64,000 nucleotides of DNA from Streptomyces sp. OR43 (GCF_008042275.1 NZ_RDBK01000043.1:1645319-1709318), one strand, 5' to 3'. Counted from the stretch's first letter, positions 35,057 through 44,085 are shown. The notes: generated by a model from the letters alone, not told the origin. Numbers and translations: made by a program.

Positions 35057-36775
35057 GTGGCGGAACGTAGCACGGCTGCCGTCGACGTGGCCGACAACAG
35101 TGGCGACAAGCCGCTGGCCGCGAAGGCGGACGAGGCCACGAGCGACGGTACGGCAGAAGCTCAGGATTCAACGGGTACAAGCCCTCAGGACGCGGAGACC
35201 GAGCCGAACGGCTCCGGAACCACCGTGCCGACCCCTGATCTGCACAGCGGTCACAAGCTTGCCGGGCGCTACCGGCTCGAGGAGTGCGTCACCCGTCTGG
35301 ACGGGTTCAGCAGCTGGCGCGCTGTCGACGAGAAACTGCGCCGTGCGGTGGGAGTGCACCTCCTGCCCGCCGACCATCCACGGGCCCGCTCCGTGCTGGC
35401 TGCGGCCCGTTCATCCGCCCTTCTCGGCGATCCCCGCTTCGTGCAGGTCCTCGACGCCGTGGAGGAGAACGATCTCGTCTACGTCGTCCATGAGTGGCTT
35501 CCGGACGCCACCGAGCTGACCGCCCTCCTGGGCGCGGGCCCAATGGACGCGCACGACGCCTACCAGCTCGTCAGCCAGCTCTCCCAGGCCATGGCCGCCG
35601 CACACCGCGAGGGCCTGGCCCATCTGAGGCTCACGCCCGGGGCAGTGCTGCGCAGTTCCTCCGGCCAGTACCGCATCCGCGGCCTCGCGGTGAACGCCGC
35701 ACTGAGGGGGATCACCTCCGATGGCCCCCAGCGCGCCGATACCGAGGCGATCGGGGCCCTGCTGTACGCGGCGCTGACCCGGCGCTGGCCCTACGAGAGC
35801 GACGCCTACGGCCTCACCGGGCTTCCCAAGGGCGTCGGGCTGATCGCACCCGACCAGGTGAGGGCCGGAGTCCACCGCGGCCTCTCCGAGATCGCCATGC
35901 GGGCGCTCGCCAACGACGGAGCCACGGCCTCCCGCCAGGAGCAGCCGTGCACCACCCCGGACGAGCTCGCCAAGGCCGTCGCGGCGATGCCGCGGATCCG
36001 CCCGCCCGAGCCCACGTTCACCGCCCCGCCGGAGTACCAGCGGACCACGTACCAGCAGGGCACGTACGGGCGCCCGGCCGGCCCCGGCAACGGTGTCGTC
36101 ACCCAGCCCGTCGTCGTGCCTCCCGCCCCCCTCCAGAGCCGCACCGGTAAGGCCCTCAAGTGGGCCGTGTCCGCGCTGCTCATCGCCGCGCTGGGCCTCG
36201 GCAGCTGGCAGCTGGCGGAGACGCTCCTGAACCGCGACAAGGGCGCGGAGGACCCGGGGACCACGCAGACCAACCCGGAGAACGGTGACAAGCCGAAACC
36301 CCGGACTCCCGTGCCCTTGAAGATCTCCGACGCCACGGAGTTCACACCCAGCGGGTCGGGGATCAGCCAGGACGAGGCTCCGAACACCGTCGACGGCAAG
36401 CCGGGCACGTCCTGGATCACTCCGCAGTACAAGGGCTACCCGAATTTCGGCAACCTCGCGCCCCGAAAGGACGGCAGCGGGATCGTCGTCGATCTCGGCA
36501 GCGTGCAGGACGTCTCGGGGATCGACATCACCATGTACCGCAGCGGGCAGAAGGCTGAGGTCCTGGCGGCCGAGGAGAACGCCTCCGGGCCTTCGTCCCT
36601 CTCCGACTTCTCTCAGCGCCTCACTCAGCTGGGAACGGCGGGAAGCAGCCTCAAGGAGACCCTCGCCGAGCCGGTGCGCACCCGCTACGTCCTGATCCAC
36701 ATCACGGAGCTTCCGCAGGACGACACCGGCAGTGGATATCGCGGAGGAATCTCGGAGATCTCCGTTCTCGGCTGA
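35057..36775 (+). CDS. Membrane-anchored pseudokinase with discoidin-like domain
   Basis: The 572-residue protein has a Ser/Thr-kinase fold (about 70-300, LAGRYRLEECVTRLDG). It lacks the catalytic residues: the lysine position reads AVGVHLL, the HRD loop HLRLTP and the DFG region RIRGLAV. A membrane helix (about 372-394) and an extracellular F5/8-type-C-like domain (about 425-572, EAPNTVDGKPGTSW) follow. It parallels the kinase-like part of mycobacterial MviN (Rv3910), which binds FhaA when phosphorylated, so a role as MurJ regulator is likely. The start is a GTG at 35057. Confidence 0.85.
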   Translation: MAERSTAAVDVADNSGDKPLAAKADEATSDGTAEAQDSTGTSPQDAETEPNGSGTTVPTPDLHSGHKLAGRYRLEECVTRLDGFSSWRAVDEKLRRAVGVHLLPADHPRARSVLAAARSSALLGDPRFVQVLDAVEENDLVYVVHEWLPDATELTALLGAGPMDAHDAYQLVSQLSQAMAAAHREGLAHLRLTPGAVLRSSSGQYRIRGLAVNAALRGITSDGPQRADTEAIGALLYAALTRRWPYESDAYGLTGLPKGVGLIAPDQVRAGVHRGLSEIAMRALANDGATASRQEQPCTTPDELAKAVAAMPRIRPPEPTFTAPPEYQRTTYQQGTYGRPAGPGNGVVTQPVVVPPAPLQSRTGKALKWAVSALLIAALGLGSWQLAETLLNRDKGAEDPGTTQTNPENGDKPKPRTPVPLKISDATEFTPSGSGISQDEAPNTVDGKPGTSWITPQYKGYPNFGNLAPRKDGSGIVVDLGSVQDVSGIDITMYRSGQKAEVLAAEENASGPSSLSDFSQRLTQLGTAGSSLKETLAEPVRTRYVLIHITELPQDDTGSGYRGGISEISVLG

Positions 36776-36847
36776 TCGGCCCTCCCCCTCCCGACCTGAA
36801 CCGTGATAGACAGACGGACCTTGATTCAGAGAGGGAGGGAGGGGGAG

Positions 36848-37570
36848 GTGGCCGCCGAGCCGTCCGGATCACTCAGCGACTCAGACCTCCTCGCTCGCCA
36901 TGTAGCCGGCGACCCCGACGCCTTCGGTGAGCTCGTAGGACGTCATCGCGACCGGCTGTGGGCCGTGGCGTTGCGGACGCTGGGCGACCGCGAGGAAGCG
37001 GCCGATGCCGTGCAGGACGCACTGATCTCCGCCTTCCGCGCCGCCCACACCTTCCGCGGCCAGTCCGCCGTCACCACCTGGCTGCACCGGATCACGGTCA
37101 ACGCCTGCCTCGACCGGGTCCGGAAGGCCTCTTCCCGGAAGACCGCCCCGGTCGACGACGCGGAGCGGCTCGACCAGCTCATGGAGCCCCACGAGTCCGC
37201 CGAGGCCCCTGCCGAGCGCCAGGACCTTCAGCGCGAGCTGTTCGCGGCCCTGGCCACACTCCCTGCCGAACAACGCGCCGCCCTCGTCCTCGTCGATATG
37301 CAGGGGTACCCGGTGGCGGAAGCGGCCCGCATCCTCGATGTGCCGGTCGGCACCGTGAAGAGCCGCTGTGCACGGGGACGCGCCAGGCTGGCCCCTCAGC
37401 TCACCCATCTCCGCAGCGGGACCGGCGACGGTGAGCGACCAGGGACGGAAGAGGGGCCGGGAACGGAAGGGAACCGGACGCCGAGGGCATCCGTCCCACC
37501 GGCGGCAGGACCAAGGGACGCGGACACGAGTGATCCAGCGGCAGCGAAGGGCGGAGGTGGACGCACATGA
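36848..37570 (+). CDS. sigM: ECF sigma factor SigM
   Basis: The 240-residue group IV sigma factor has region 2 (about 20-90, LWAVALRTLGDREEAADAVQ) and region 4 (about 130-185, VAEAARILDVPVGTVKSRCA). An unusual hydrophilic Gly/Glu-rich C-terminal tail of about 55 residues follows. GGGAGGGAGGGGGAG directly before the GTG at 36848 selects this start over the GTG at 36803. The anti-sigma gene overlaps the end by 4 bases, implying coupled translation. The target promoters are not visible here. Confidence 0.88.
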   Translation: MAAEPSGSLSDSDLLARHVAGDPDAFGELVGRHRDRLWAVALRTLGDREEAADAVQDALISAFRAAHTFRGQSAVTTWLHRITVNACLDRVRKASSRKTAPVDDAERLDQLMEPHESAEAPAERQDLQRELFAALATLPAEQRAALVLVDMQGYPVAEAARILDVPVGTVKSRCARGRARLAPQLTHLRSGTGDGERPGTEEGPGTEGNRTPRASVPPAAGPRDADTSDPAAAKGGGGRT

Positions 37571-38508
37571 CATCAACGACCGACGCGACCCGGCACCCGG
37601 ACGTCTCGGAGATCTCCGACCTCACCGAGGACCTGCTCCCTCCGTCCCGTGCCGAGGATGTCCGAGGGCATCTGGCCGGCTGTGGAATCTGCTCCGATGT
37701 CCTGTCTTCGCTGGAGGAAATCCGTGGGCTCCTGGGCACCTTGCCCGCCGCGGCACCCATGCCCGCCGATGTCGCGGACCGCATAGACGCCGCCCTAGCG
37801 GACGAAGCACGAGAGCGCGCTCCCTTCGAGGCGCCGTCCTCCACGGCAGATGTTTCACGTGAAACAGACCCCACCGTCACTACGAAGGAGCTCGGGGACC
37901 GCCCCGCAGGGCGCTCACGCGCCGCCACTGGCCCCGGCCGCCGCACTGTCCGCCGACGGCGCCGAAACGCAGTGCTCGGGGCGGCACTCGGCGCCGCTGT
38001 CGTCAGCGTGAGCGTCCTGCTTCTGCAGAACGTCACCTCGTCCGGCAGTTCGGCCGGTCTCAAGTCGGCCGACCAGGGCGTCAGCGCTTCCAGGGACGGG
38101 TCACAGGCGTTCTCGCAGTCCACACTGGAAGAACGGGTACACAGCCTGCTGGGCTCCGGCGCGGACTCGGTCGGCCCGCAGGAATCCAGCGGCGAGAAGC
38201 AGGATCCTTCCGCCGATACGAAGTCTTCGGCGAAATCCACGTCGCCCACATCCGCATCACCCCAAACGCCACTCCGCGCTCCTTCCGTGACCGTCCCCCC
38301 TTGCATCGCTCAGGGCACCGGCCGGAACACCGCCGCCCTCGCCATCGAGCGGGGCACCTACGAAGGTTCCGACGCCTTCCTCGTTGTCCTGCCGCACCCC
38401 ACCGACTCCGCCAGGGTTCAGGCTTACGTCATCGACGCGGCATGTGTCGATGCCAAGCCTGCGGCCAAGGGGCAGCTCCTGCTGACGCACGTCTACGCAC
38501 GCCCCTGA
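37567..38508 (+). CDS. Zinc-type anti-sigma factor for SigM
   Basis: The 313-residue protein has an N-terminal anti-sigma domain with the HLAGCGIC (HxxxCxxC) zinc motif near residues 35-42. A disordered linker, one membrane helix (about 140-160, RRNAVLGAALGAAVVSVSVLL) and an extracellular Ser-rich domain of about 150 residues follow. It should bind SigM at the membrane until an envelope or redox signal frees it. The ATG overlaps the sigM stop (ATGA). A parS site lies inside the linker-coding region, translated as VSRET. Confidence 0.87.
   Translation: MTSTTDATRHPDVSEISDLTEDLLPPSRAEDVRGHLAGCGICSDVLSSLEEIRGLLGTLPAAAPMPADVADRIDAALADEARERAPFEAPSSTADVSRETDPTVTTKELGDRPAGRSRAATGPGRRTVRRRRRNAVLGAALGAAVVSVSVLLLQNVTSSGSSAGLKSADQGVSASRDGSQAFSQSTLEERVHSLLGSGADSVGPQESSGEKQDPSADTKSSAKSTSPTSASPQTPLRAPSVTVPPCIAQGTGRNTAALAIERGTYEGSDAFLVVLPHPTDSARVQAYVIDAACVDAKPAAKGQLLLTHVYARP
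37852..37865. other. parS site inside the anti-sigma gene
   Basis: Exact GTTTCACGTGAAAC read as V-S-R-E-T in the linker of the anti-sigma protein, where sequence is free to vary. Symmetry extends only to 16 bases. Confidence 0.93.
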
Positions 38509-38539
38509 GAATCACGCCTGCTGCCGCCCCGGCACGTCG

Positions 38540-38565
38540 GGAATGCATCCCCCGTAGGATCCGTT
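38540..38565 (+). promoter_or_regulatory. SigR-type promoter of trxBA
   Basis: GGAAT at 38540-38544, an 18-base spacer and GTT at 38563-38565 match the known SigR consensus GGAAT-N18-GTT exactly. It lies 76 bases before trxB. Control of trxBA by the thiol-stress sigma factor SigR is established in S. coelicolor. Confidence 0.88.
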
Positions 38566-38641
38566 GGGTGGGGTGAGAGTCGTTGAACCGACCCCAGTAG
38601 GCGTGGACAGTAGGCAGTCTGCAGAGACGAGGAAGAAACCC

Positions 38642-39604
38642 GTGAGCGACGTGCGTAATGTGATCATCATCGGCTCCGGCCCCGCGGGCTACACAGCCGC
38701 CCTGTACACCGCGCGTGCCTCGCTGAAGCCGCTGGTGTTCGAGGGCGCCGTCACCGCCGGTGGCGCGTTGATGAACACCACCGACGTGGAGAACTTCCCC
38801 GGTTTCCAGGACGGGATCATGGGCCCGGAGCTCATGGACAACATGCGCGCACAGGCCGAGCGTTTCGGTGCCGAGCTCATCCCGGACGACGTGATCTCCG
38901 TGGACCTCACGGGTGACATCAAGACGGTCACCGACACCGCCGGCACGGTGCACCGCGCCAAGGCCGTCATCGTCACCACCGGTTCGCAGCACCGCAAGCT
39001 CGGTCTGCCCAACGAGGACGCCCTCTCCGGACGCGGCGTCTCCTGGTGCGCGACCTGCGACGGCTTCTTCTTCAAGGACCAGGACATCGCCGTGGTCGGC
39101 GGCGGTGACACCGCGATGGAAGAGGCGACATTCCTCTCCCGCTTCGCCAAGTCGGTCACCATCGTCCACCGCCGTGACTCCCTGCGTGCCTCCAAGGCCA
39201 TGCAGGATCGCGCGTTCGCCGACCCGAAGATCAAGTTCGCCTGGGACAGCGAGGTCGCCGGTGTCCACGGCGAGCAGAAGCTGTCCGGTCTGACCTTGCG
39301 CAACACGAAGACCGGCGAGACCTCCGAGCTCCCCGTGACGGGCCTGTTCATCGCCGTCGGACACGACCCGCGCACGGAACTCTTCAAGGGCCAGCTCGAC
39401 CTCGACGACGAGGGCTACCTCAAGGTCGCCGCTCCCTCGACGCGCACCAACCTCACTGGTGTCTTCGGCGCCGGCGATGTCGTCGACCACACCTACCGGC
39501 AGGCCATCACCGCTGCCGGCACTGGCTGCTCCGCCGCCCTCGACGCCGAGCGCTTCCTGGCCGCGCTCGCCGACGACGAAAAGGCCGCCGCAGCCACCGT
39601 CTGA
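38642..39604 (+). CDS. trxB: Thioredoxin reductase
   Basis: The 320-residue flavoprotein transfers electrons from NADPH to thioredoxin. The FAD-binding motif is [15 protein letters not shown] (residues about 6-20), the redox centre WCATCDG with C136 and C139, and the NADPH site [12 protein letters not shown]. It starts at a GTG at 38642 behind GAGGAAG; the longer frame upstream overlaps the SigR promoter and is not coding. trxA follows after 42 bases. Confidence 0.96.
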   Translation: MSDVRNVIIIGSGPAGYTAALYTARASLKPLVFEGAVTAGGALMNTTDVENFPGFQDGIMGPELMDNMRAQAERFGAELIPDDVISVDLTGDIKTVTDTAGTVHRAKAVIVTTGSQHRKLGLPNEDALSGRGVSWCATCDGFFFKDQDIAVVGGGDTAMEEATFLSRFAKSVTIVHRRDSLRASKAMQDRAFADPKIKFAWDSEVAGVHGEQKLSGLTLRNTKTGETSELPVTGLFIAVGHDPRTELFKGQLDLDDEGYLKVAAPSTRTNLTGVFGAGDVVDHTYRQAITAAGTGCSAALDAERFLAALADDEKAAAATV

Positions 39605-39646
39605 TTCACGCCTCACCCCACACCCCGCGAAGTTAAGGAGGCCGCC

Positions 39647-39976
39647 GTGGCCGGCGCCCTGAAGAACGTGACCGACGACACCTTCGACGAGGTCGTCCTG
39701 AAGAGCGACAAGCCCGTGCTGGTGGACTTCTGGGCTGCCTGGTGCGGCCCGTGCCGTCAGATCGCCCCCTCCCTGGAGGCGATCGCCGCCGAGCACGGCG
39801 AGATCGAGATCGTCAAGCTCAACATCGACGAGAACCCGGCCACCGCTGCCAAGTACGGCGTCATGTCCATCCCGACGCTGAACGTCTACCAGGGTGGCGA
39901 GGTCGCCAAGACCATCGTCGGTGCCAAGCCGAAGGCCGCGATCCTCCGCGACCTCGAAGGCTTCATCGCCGAATAA
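39647..39976 (+). CDS. trxA: Thioredoxin
   Basis: The 109-residue thioredoxin has the active site WCGPC (C33, C36) and the cis-proline region VMSIPTLNVY. It reduces protein disulfides and is recycled by the adjacent TrxB. TTAAGGAGG lies 6 bases before the GTG at 39647, a strong ribosome binding site that ensures more TrxA than TrxB. A parS site and terminator follow. Confidence 0.97.
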   Translation: MAGALKNVTDDTFDEVVLKSDKPVLVDFWAAWCGPCRQIAPSLEAIAAEHGEIEIVKLNIDENPATAAKYGVMSIPTLNVYQGGEVAKTIVGAKPKAAILRDLEGFIAE

Positions 39977-40005
39977 GGCCGATAGAGCCGGACAGCGGTC
40001 CCGCT

Positions 40006-40019
40006 GTTTCACGTGAAAC
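40006..40019. other. parS site
   Basis: Exact GTTTCACGTGAAAC between convergent trxA and GNAT genes. Its right half GAAAC forms the outer end of the adjacent terminator stem. Confidence 0.93.
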
Positions 40020-40050
40020 GGGCCCATCCCTCAGGGGGTGGGCCCGTTTC
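40015..40050. terminator. Terminator between trxA and the GNAT gene
   Basis: GAAACGGGCCCA (40015-40026) pairs with TGGGCCCGTTTC (40039-40050), extended inward by a wobble pair and three C-G pairs. It shares five bases with the parS site. Confidence 0.85.
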
Positions 40051-40060
40051 GCATTCCTGC

Positions 40061-40678
40061 TCACAGAGGCCGGAGTGCGGGCTCCTTCTGCACAGCCCCC
40101 AGCAACCGGTCCAGAGCCATCTCCACGTCTTCCTTCCACGACAACGTCGTGCGCAGCTCCAGTCTCAACCGCGGGTGCGCCGGGTGGGGCCGTACGGTCT
40201 TGAAGCCCACGGCCAGCAGATGATCCGCGGGCAGCACACAGGCGGGTTCCTTCCAGCGAGCGTCCCCGAAGGCCTCAATCGCCTTGAATCCCCGGCGGAT
40301 CAGGTCCTTGGCCACCGTCTGCACCATGACTCGGCCCAGTCCCTGACCTTGATATCCCGGCAGGATCAGGGCAGTCATCAGCTGGACGGCGTCGGGGGAG
40401 ACAGGGCTCGTCGGAAAGGCCGTTGCTCGCGGCACGTAGGCGGGCGGAGCGTAGAGGACGAAGCCGGCCGGAACGTCGTCCACGTAGACGACGCGGCCAC
40501 AGGACCCCCACTCCAGCAGAACGGCGGAGATCCAGGACTCCTTCTCCTGTTCGGCTCTGCCGCCCTTGACCGCAGCGTCTCCCCTGACCGGATCGAGCTC
40601 CCAGAAGACACACGAGCGGCAGCGCTGGGGGAGATCAGGCAGGTTGTCCAGCGTGAGCGGTACAAGCCGACGCCCCAT
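40061..40678 (-). CDS. GNAT-family acetyltransferase
   Basis: The 205-residue single GNAT domain has motif A LILPGYQGQGLGRVMV. The N-terminal part has an unusual Cys pair, CRSCVFWELDP, which I recall in this conserved parB-neighbour of Streptomyces. Substrate unknown; protein or tRNA acetylation cannot be told apart. GAGGAAA upstream supports the ATG at 40678. A gap of 226 bases with the parB terminator separates it from parB. Confidence 0.85.
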   Translation of the reverse strand: MGRRLVPLTLDNLPDLPQRCRSCVFWELDPVRGDAAVKGGRAEQEKESWISAVLLEWGSCGRVVYVDDVPAGFVLYAPPAYVPRATAFPTSPVSPDAVQLMTALILPGYQGQGLGRVMVQTVAKDLIRRGFKAIEAFGDARWKEPACVLPADHLLAVGFKTVRPHPAHPRLRLELRTTLSWKEDVEMALDRLLGAVQKEPALRPL

Positions 40679-40847
40679 GAAGGCTTTTCCTCACTTCCCT
40701 CACCCACCGCATCGTGACGGCCGGTGCACTCCGTTCGCGGAGGGTGGATCACACGGATGTGCCCTACCAGAACGCATCGTATCCACGGAGGGATCAAGCC
40801 GACACCGCGAAAAAGCAAAGGGCAGACGACACCCGCGGAAAGCGAAA

Positions 40848-40887
40848 GGCGGGCCGTGCTCCGTCATCCGCCGGAGCACGGCCCGCC
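40848..40887 (-). terminator. Terminator of the parAB operon
   Basis: GGCGGGCCGTGCTCC (40848-40862) pairs perfectly with 40873-40887, a 15-base stem with a 10-base loop, 18 bases past the parB stop. Confidence 0.9.
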
Positions 40888-40904
40888 ACTCACCACACGA
40901 AACG

Positions 40905-42008
40905 TCAGCCCTCGTCGTCCTCGGCCGGCTCCTCCGCGGTATCGCGGTCCAGGACACGGCCCTCGCCCGGCGCGAGGCTGCCGAGGATGCGGTCCAGGTC
41001 CTCCATCGAGGCGAACTCGACGACGATCTTTCCCTTCTTCTGCCCGAGGTCCACCTTCACCCTGGTCTCGAACCGGTCGGACAGCCGGGACGCCAGGTCC
41101 GTGAGCGCCGGCGACAGCCGGCTGCCGGCTCGCGGTCCCTTCGAACGGGCCGTGCTCGTCGGCCTGGAGCTCATGAGCGTCACGATCTCCTCGACCGCGC
41201 GCACGGAGAGCCCCTCGGCCACGATGCGATGCGCCAGCTTGTCCTGCTCATCGGAGTCGTCCACCGACAGCAGCGCCCGTGCGTGTCCTGCCGACAGCAC
41301 GCCGGCTGCGACCCGGCGCTGAACCGGCGGAGACAGCCGCAGCAGACGCAGGGTGTTGGACACCTGCGGCCGGGAACGCCCGATCCGGTCGGCCAGCTGG
41401 TCATGGGTGCACTTGAAGTCCTTGAGCAGCTGGTCGTACGCGGCGGCCTCCTCCAAGGGGTTCAGCTGAGCCCGGTGAAGGTTCTCCAGAAGCGCGTCCA
41501 GAAGGAGCTTCTCGTCGTCAGTGGCCCGGACGATCGCCGGGATCTGCTTCAGATCGGCCTCACGGCAGGCCCTCCAGCGCCGCTCGCCCATGATGAGCTC
41601 GAAGCGCCCGGACGCCGCCTTTCGTACGACGACGGGCTGGAGAAGACCCACCTCCTTGATAGAGGTGACCAACTCGGCGAGCGCGTCCTCGTCGAACACC
41701 TCACGCGGCTGACGAGGGTTCGGCGTGATGGAGTCGATGGGAAGCTCGGCGAAGTATGCGCCGGCCACCTCTGCCGGGCCCGCGCTGCCGTCGGACACCG
41801 AGACCGGTGCGCTCGGCTCCGGTACCACGGGGCCACCCGAGCCCATGCTGGTCACCTTCGCGACGGCCACACCCCGCTCGGACGTCAGCACCGGCATCGA
41901 GCCGGGCGCTCCCGCGCCCATCCCGGCAGGCGGCACCTGCTTCTCCTGCGGAGCGGCGGGGATCAGGGCACCCAGCCCTCGCCCCAAACCTCTGCGACGC
42001 TCACTCAC
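40905..42008 (-). CDS. parB: Chromosome-partitioning protein ParB
   Basis: The 367-residue ParB clamps at parS sites and spreads to form the segregation complex near oriC. It begins [15 protein letters not shown] and has a linker of about 80 residues. The CTPase/ParB N-domain (about 90-180) shows GERRWRAC and [10 protein letters not shown]. The central helix-turn-helix (about 190-260) contains [15 protein letters not shown], and the C-terminal dimerisation domain is acidic. The GTG at 42008 overlaps the parA stop by 4 bases (GTGA), so the two are translated together. Confidence 0.97.
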   Translation of the reverse strand: MSERRRGLGRGLGALIPAAPQEKQVPPAGMGAGAPGSMPVLTSERGVAVAKVTSMGSGGPVVPEPSAPVSVSDGSAGPAEVAGAYFAELPIDSITPNPRQPREVFDEDALAELVTSIKEVGLLQPVVVRKAASGRFELIMGERRWRACREADLKQIPAIVRATDDEKLLLDALLENLHRAQLNPLEEAAAYDQLLKDFKCTHDQLADRIGRSRPQVSNTLRLLRLSPPVQRRVAAGVLSAGHARALLSVDDSDEQDKLAHRIVAEGLSVRAVEEIVTLMSSRPTSTARSKGPRAGSRLSPALTDLASRLSDRFETRVKVDLGQKKGKIVVEFASMEDLDRILGSLAPGEGRVLDRDTAEEPAEDDEG

Positions 42009-43081
42009 TGGATCCCCTCCGAAGTATTCTGCTGGCTGTTCCGGCTGCCCGTCCGGGCGTGCTGGGCCTCGTACTGGATCCCGACCCCGCGCAACGCGAT
42101 CTCACGGGCTGCTTCGAGGTAGGACAGGGACCCGCTCGAACCGGGGTCGTACGTGAGCACGGTCTGCCCGTAGCTCGGTGCTTCCGAGATCCGCACCGAC
42201 CGGGGAATGCTGGTCCGCAGCACCTCCTTGCCGAAGTGGCTGCGCACCTCCTCCGCGACCTGCGACGCGAGCCTCGTACGGCCGTCGTACATGGTGAGCA
42301 GGATCGTCGACACATGGAGATCGGGGTTGAGATGCCCCCGCACCAGGTCGACGTTGCGCAGCAGCTGCCCCAGCCCTTCCAGCGCGTAGTACTCGCACTG
42401 GATCGGGATCAGCACCTCCGCGCCGGCCACCAGAGCATTGACCGTCAGCAGGCCGAGCGAGGGCGGGCAGTCGATCAGGATGTAGTCGAGCGGCTGCTCG
42501 TACGCCTGGATCGCTCGCTGAAGCCGACTCTCCCGCGCCACCAGCGACACCAGCTCGATCTCCGCACCGGCGAGATCGATGGTCGCCGGGGCGCAGAAGA
42601 GACCTTCGACGTCCGGGACGGGCTGAACCACGTCGGAGAGCGGTTTGCTCTCTACCAGGACGTCATAGATGGAGGGGACTTCGGCATGGTGGTCGATACC
42701 CAGAGCCGTGGAGGCGTTCCCCTGCGGGTCGAGGTCGACCACCAGGACACGTGCGCCGTGGAGCGCAAGCGAAGCGGCAAGGTTGACCGTCGAGGTGGTC
42801 TTGCCTACCCCGCCCTTCTGGTTGGCCACCACCATGACCCGTGTCTGGTCAGGCCGCGGCAGCCCCTCGCCGGCACGGCCGAGGGCCTCCACCGCCAGCT
42901 GGGCCGCACGGCCGATGGGTGTGTCATCCATCGGCGGCGGTGTTTCACGTGAAACACCGTCCCCCGCCGATTCGGTTCGGGGACCGGGGACCGGATCGGT
43001 CATCGGTCCCGCGATGTTGGCGTCGGACCGCAAGGATTCACTCTCCTCGACTTCAGGCTCGCAATGAGCAGAGCCTGCCAT
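42005..43081 (-). CDS. parA: Chromosome-partitioning ATPase ParA
   Basis: From the ATG at 43081 the product is 358 residues: a hydrophilic N-terminal tail (1-75), then the deviant Walker ATPase with [17 protein letters not shown] and the DLDPQGNAS switch. It binds DNA non-specifically and positions ParB-origin complexes. The frame is open back to a GTG at 43243, but that stretch contains a perfect DnaA box and a parS site and looks regulatory, so I kept the shorter form. A parS site lies in the tail-coding part (VSRET). Confidence 0.93.
   Translation of the reverse strand: MAGSAHCEPEVEESESLRSDANIAGPMTDPVPGPRTESAGDGVSRETPPPMDDTPIGRAAQLAVEALGRAGEGLPRPDQTRVMVVANQKGGVGKTTSTVNLAASLALHGARVLVVDLDPQGNASTALGIDHHAEVPSIYDVLVESKPLSDVVQPVPDVEGLFCAPATIDLAGAEIELVSLVARESRLQRAIQAYEQPLDYILIDCPPSLGLLTVNALVAGAEVLIPIQCEYYALEGLGQLLRNVDLVRGHLNPDLHVSTILLTMYDGRTRLASQVAEEVRSHFGKEVLRTSIPRSVRISEAPSYGQTVLTYDPGSSGSLSYLEAAREIALRGVGIQYEAQHARTGSRNSQQNTSEGIQ
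42942..42955. other. parS site inside parA
   Basis: Exact GTTTCACGTGAAAC, symmetry extending to 22 bases (42938-42959). It is read as V-S-R-E-T in the disordered tail of ParA, the same frame used in the anti-sigma gene. Confidence 0.94.
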
Positions 43082-43117
43082 GGTTTCGGGGTCGCGAACC
43101 AGCGAGGCCCGCTCTTC

Positions 43118-43144
43118 TGTGGATGAATCCACTTCTGTGGACAA
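43118..43144. promoter_or_regulatory. DnaA boxes in the parA upstream region
   Basis: A perfect TTGTCCACA box (43136-43144, minus) and a one-mismatch box (43118-43126, minus) lie 37-63 bases before the parA ATG, in the likely promoter zone. Confidence 0.65.
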
Positions 43145-43227
43145 CTCCGTAGCCCTAACGGGCCTGCGATGGCGAGGGGTGGCGGCCGCACGACCGCGGC
43201 CGATGATTCCATGCAGCAGAGAGCGAC

Positions 43228-43241
43228 GTTTCACGTGAAAC
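43228..43241. other. parS site upstream of parA
   Basis: Exact GTTTCACGTGAAAC, 147 bases before the parA start and about 4 kb from dnaA. It is the closest parS to oriC in this window. Confidence 0.94.
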
Positions 43242-43246
43242 ACGAT

Positions 43247-43271
43247 GCCCCTGCAGCGCAGCTACAGGGGC
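43247..43271 (-). terminator. Short hairpin after rsmG
   Basis: GCCCCTG (43247-43253) pairs with CAGGGGC (43265-43271). It could end rsmG transcription about 100 bases past its stop, but the stem is short. Confidence 0.35.
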
Positions 43272-43288
43272 ACGACACTCCGCGCGGG

Positions 43289-43384
43289 GTACGTACGGCT
43301 CCGCCCAGCGACGACAGCAGGTACGTACAGCTGCGCCCAGCGACGACAGCGAGTACGTACGGCCGCGCTCAGCGACGACGACGG
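43289..43384. repeat. Three tandem 32-base repeats at the end of rsmG
   Basis: Units start at 43289, 43321 and 43353, each opening with the palindrome GTACGTAC and containing CAGCGACGAC. The third unit includes the rsmG stop codon (TCA at 43369-43371 on the plus strand); units one and two have CCA there. The 32-base spacing is about three helical turns. Confidence 0.9.
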
Positions 43385-44085
43385 GTCCGGCTGACCCGCG
43401 CGGCCTTGGCGCGCTTTGCGGCGAACCTCACACCGCCAGGACTCTCGCCCACCACCACACGCACCACGGTGGACATCGGGTCGACGACACCTTCACCCAC
43501 GTGCAGCACCTCGGTCTCCACGACGCCCAGCTTACTGAGGGCCGCTCGCGCGCCGTTGATCTCCTCCTCGGCGGTATCACCCTTGAGCGCCAGCATCTCC
43601 CCGTACGGACGCAGCAGGGGCACTCCCCAGCCCGCCAGGCGATCCAGCGGAGCGACCGCCCGGGCCGTCACCACATGCACCGGCTGCAGCGTGCCCAGAA
43701 CCTCCTCGGCCCGGCCACGCACGACCGTCACATGATCGAGCCCCAGCAGTTCGACGACCTCCTGGAGGAAGTTCGTACGCCGCAGCAACGGTTCCAGCAG
43801 GGTGATCTTCAGATCCGGGCGCACCAGCGCCAGGGGAATCCCCGGAAGGCCCGCGCCGGAGCCCACATCGCAGACCGTGACGCCCTCAGGGACGACCTCG
43901 GAGAGCACCGCGCAGTTCAGCAGGTGCCTCTCCCACAGGCGCGGAACCTCGCGCGGACCGATCAGCCCACGCTTGACCCCCGCGTCGGCCAGCAGCTCCG
44001 CGTACCGGACGGCCTCGGGAAAGCACTCACCGAACACCTCCCGGGCCTCGTCGGGCGCCTGGGGAAGCGCTACTTCCTCCGTCAC
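43369..44085 (-). CDS. rsmG: 16S rRNA m7G527 methyltransferase RsmG
   Basis: The 238-residue enzyme (formerly GidB) methylates G527 of 16S rRNA; loss gives low-level streptomycin resistance in Streptomyces. The SAM site is [16 protein letters not shown] (about 70-85), with RHLLNCAVL before it. The basic tail RTRRRR ends inside a tandem repeat. GGAAGG 9 bases before the GTG at 44085 supports this start; an ATG at 44109 is the alternative. It lies between khpB and parA. Confidence 0.95.
   Translation of the reverse strand: MTEEVALPQAPDEAREVFGECFPEAVRYAELLADAGVKRGLIGPREVPRLWERHLLNCAVLSEVVPEGVTVCDVGSGAGLPGIPLALVRPDLKITLLEPLLRRTNFLQEVVELLGLDHVTVVRGRAEEVLGTLQPVHVVTARAVAPLDRLAGWGVPLLRPYGEMLALKGDTAEEEINGARAALSKLGVVETEVLHVGEGVVDPMSTVVRVVVGESPGGVRFAAKRAKAARVSRTRRRR

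Noticed and set aside
43082-43243. Extension of ParA by 54 residues to the GTG at 43243
   Set aside because: The extension overlaps a parS in a frame unlike the two coding sites and contains a perfect DnaA box; the ATG at 43081 gives a protein of the length I recall for Streptomyces ParA. Not fully excluded.
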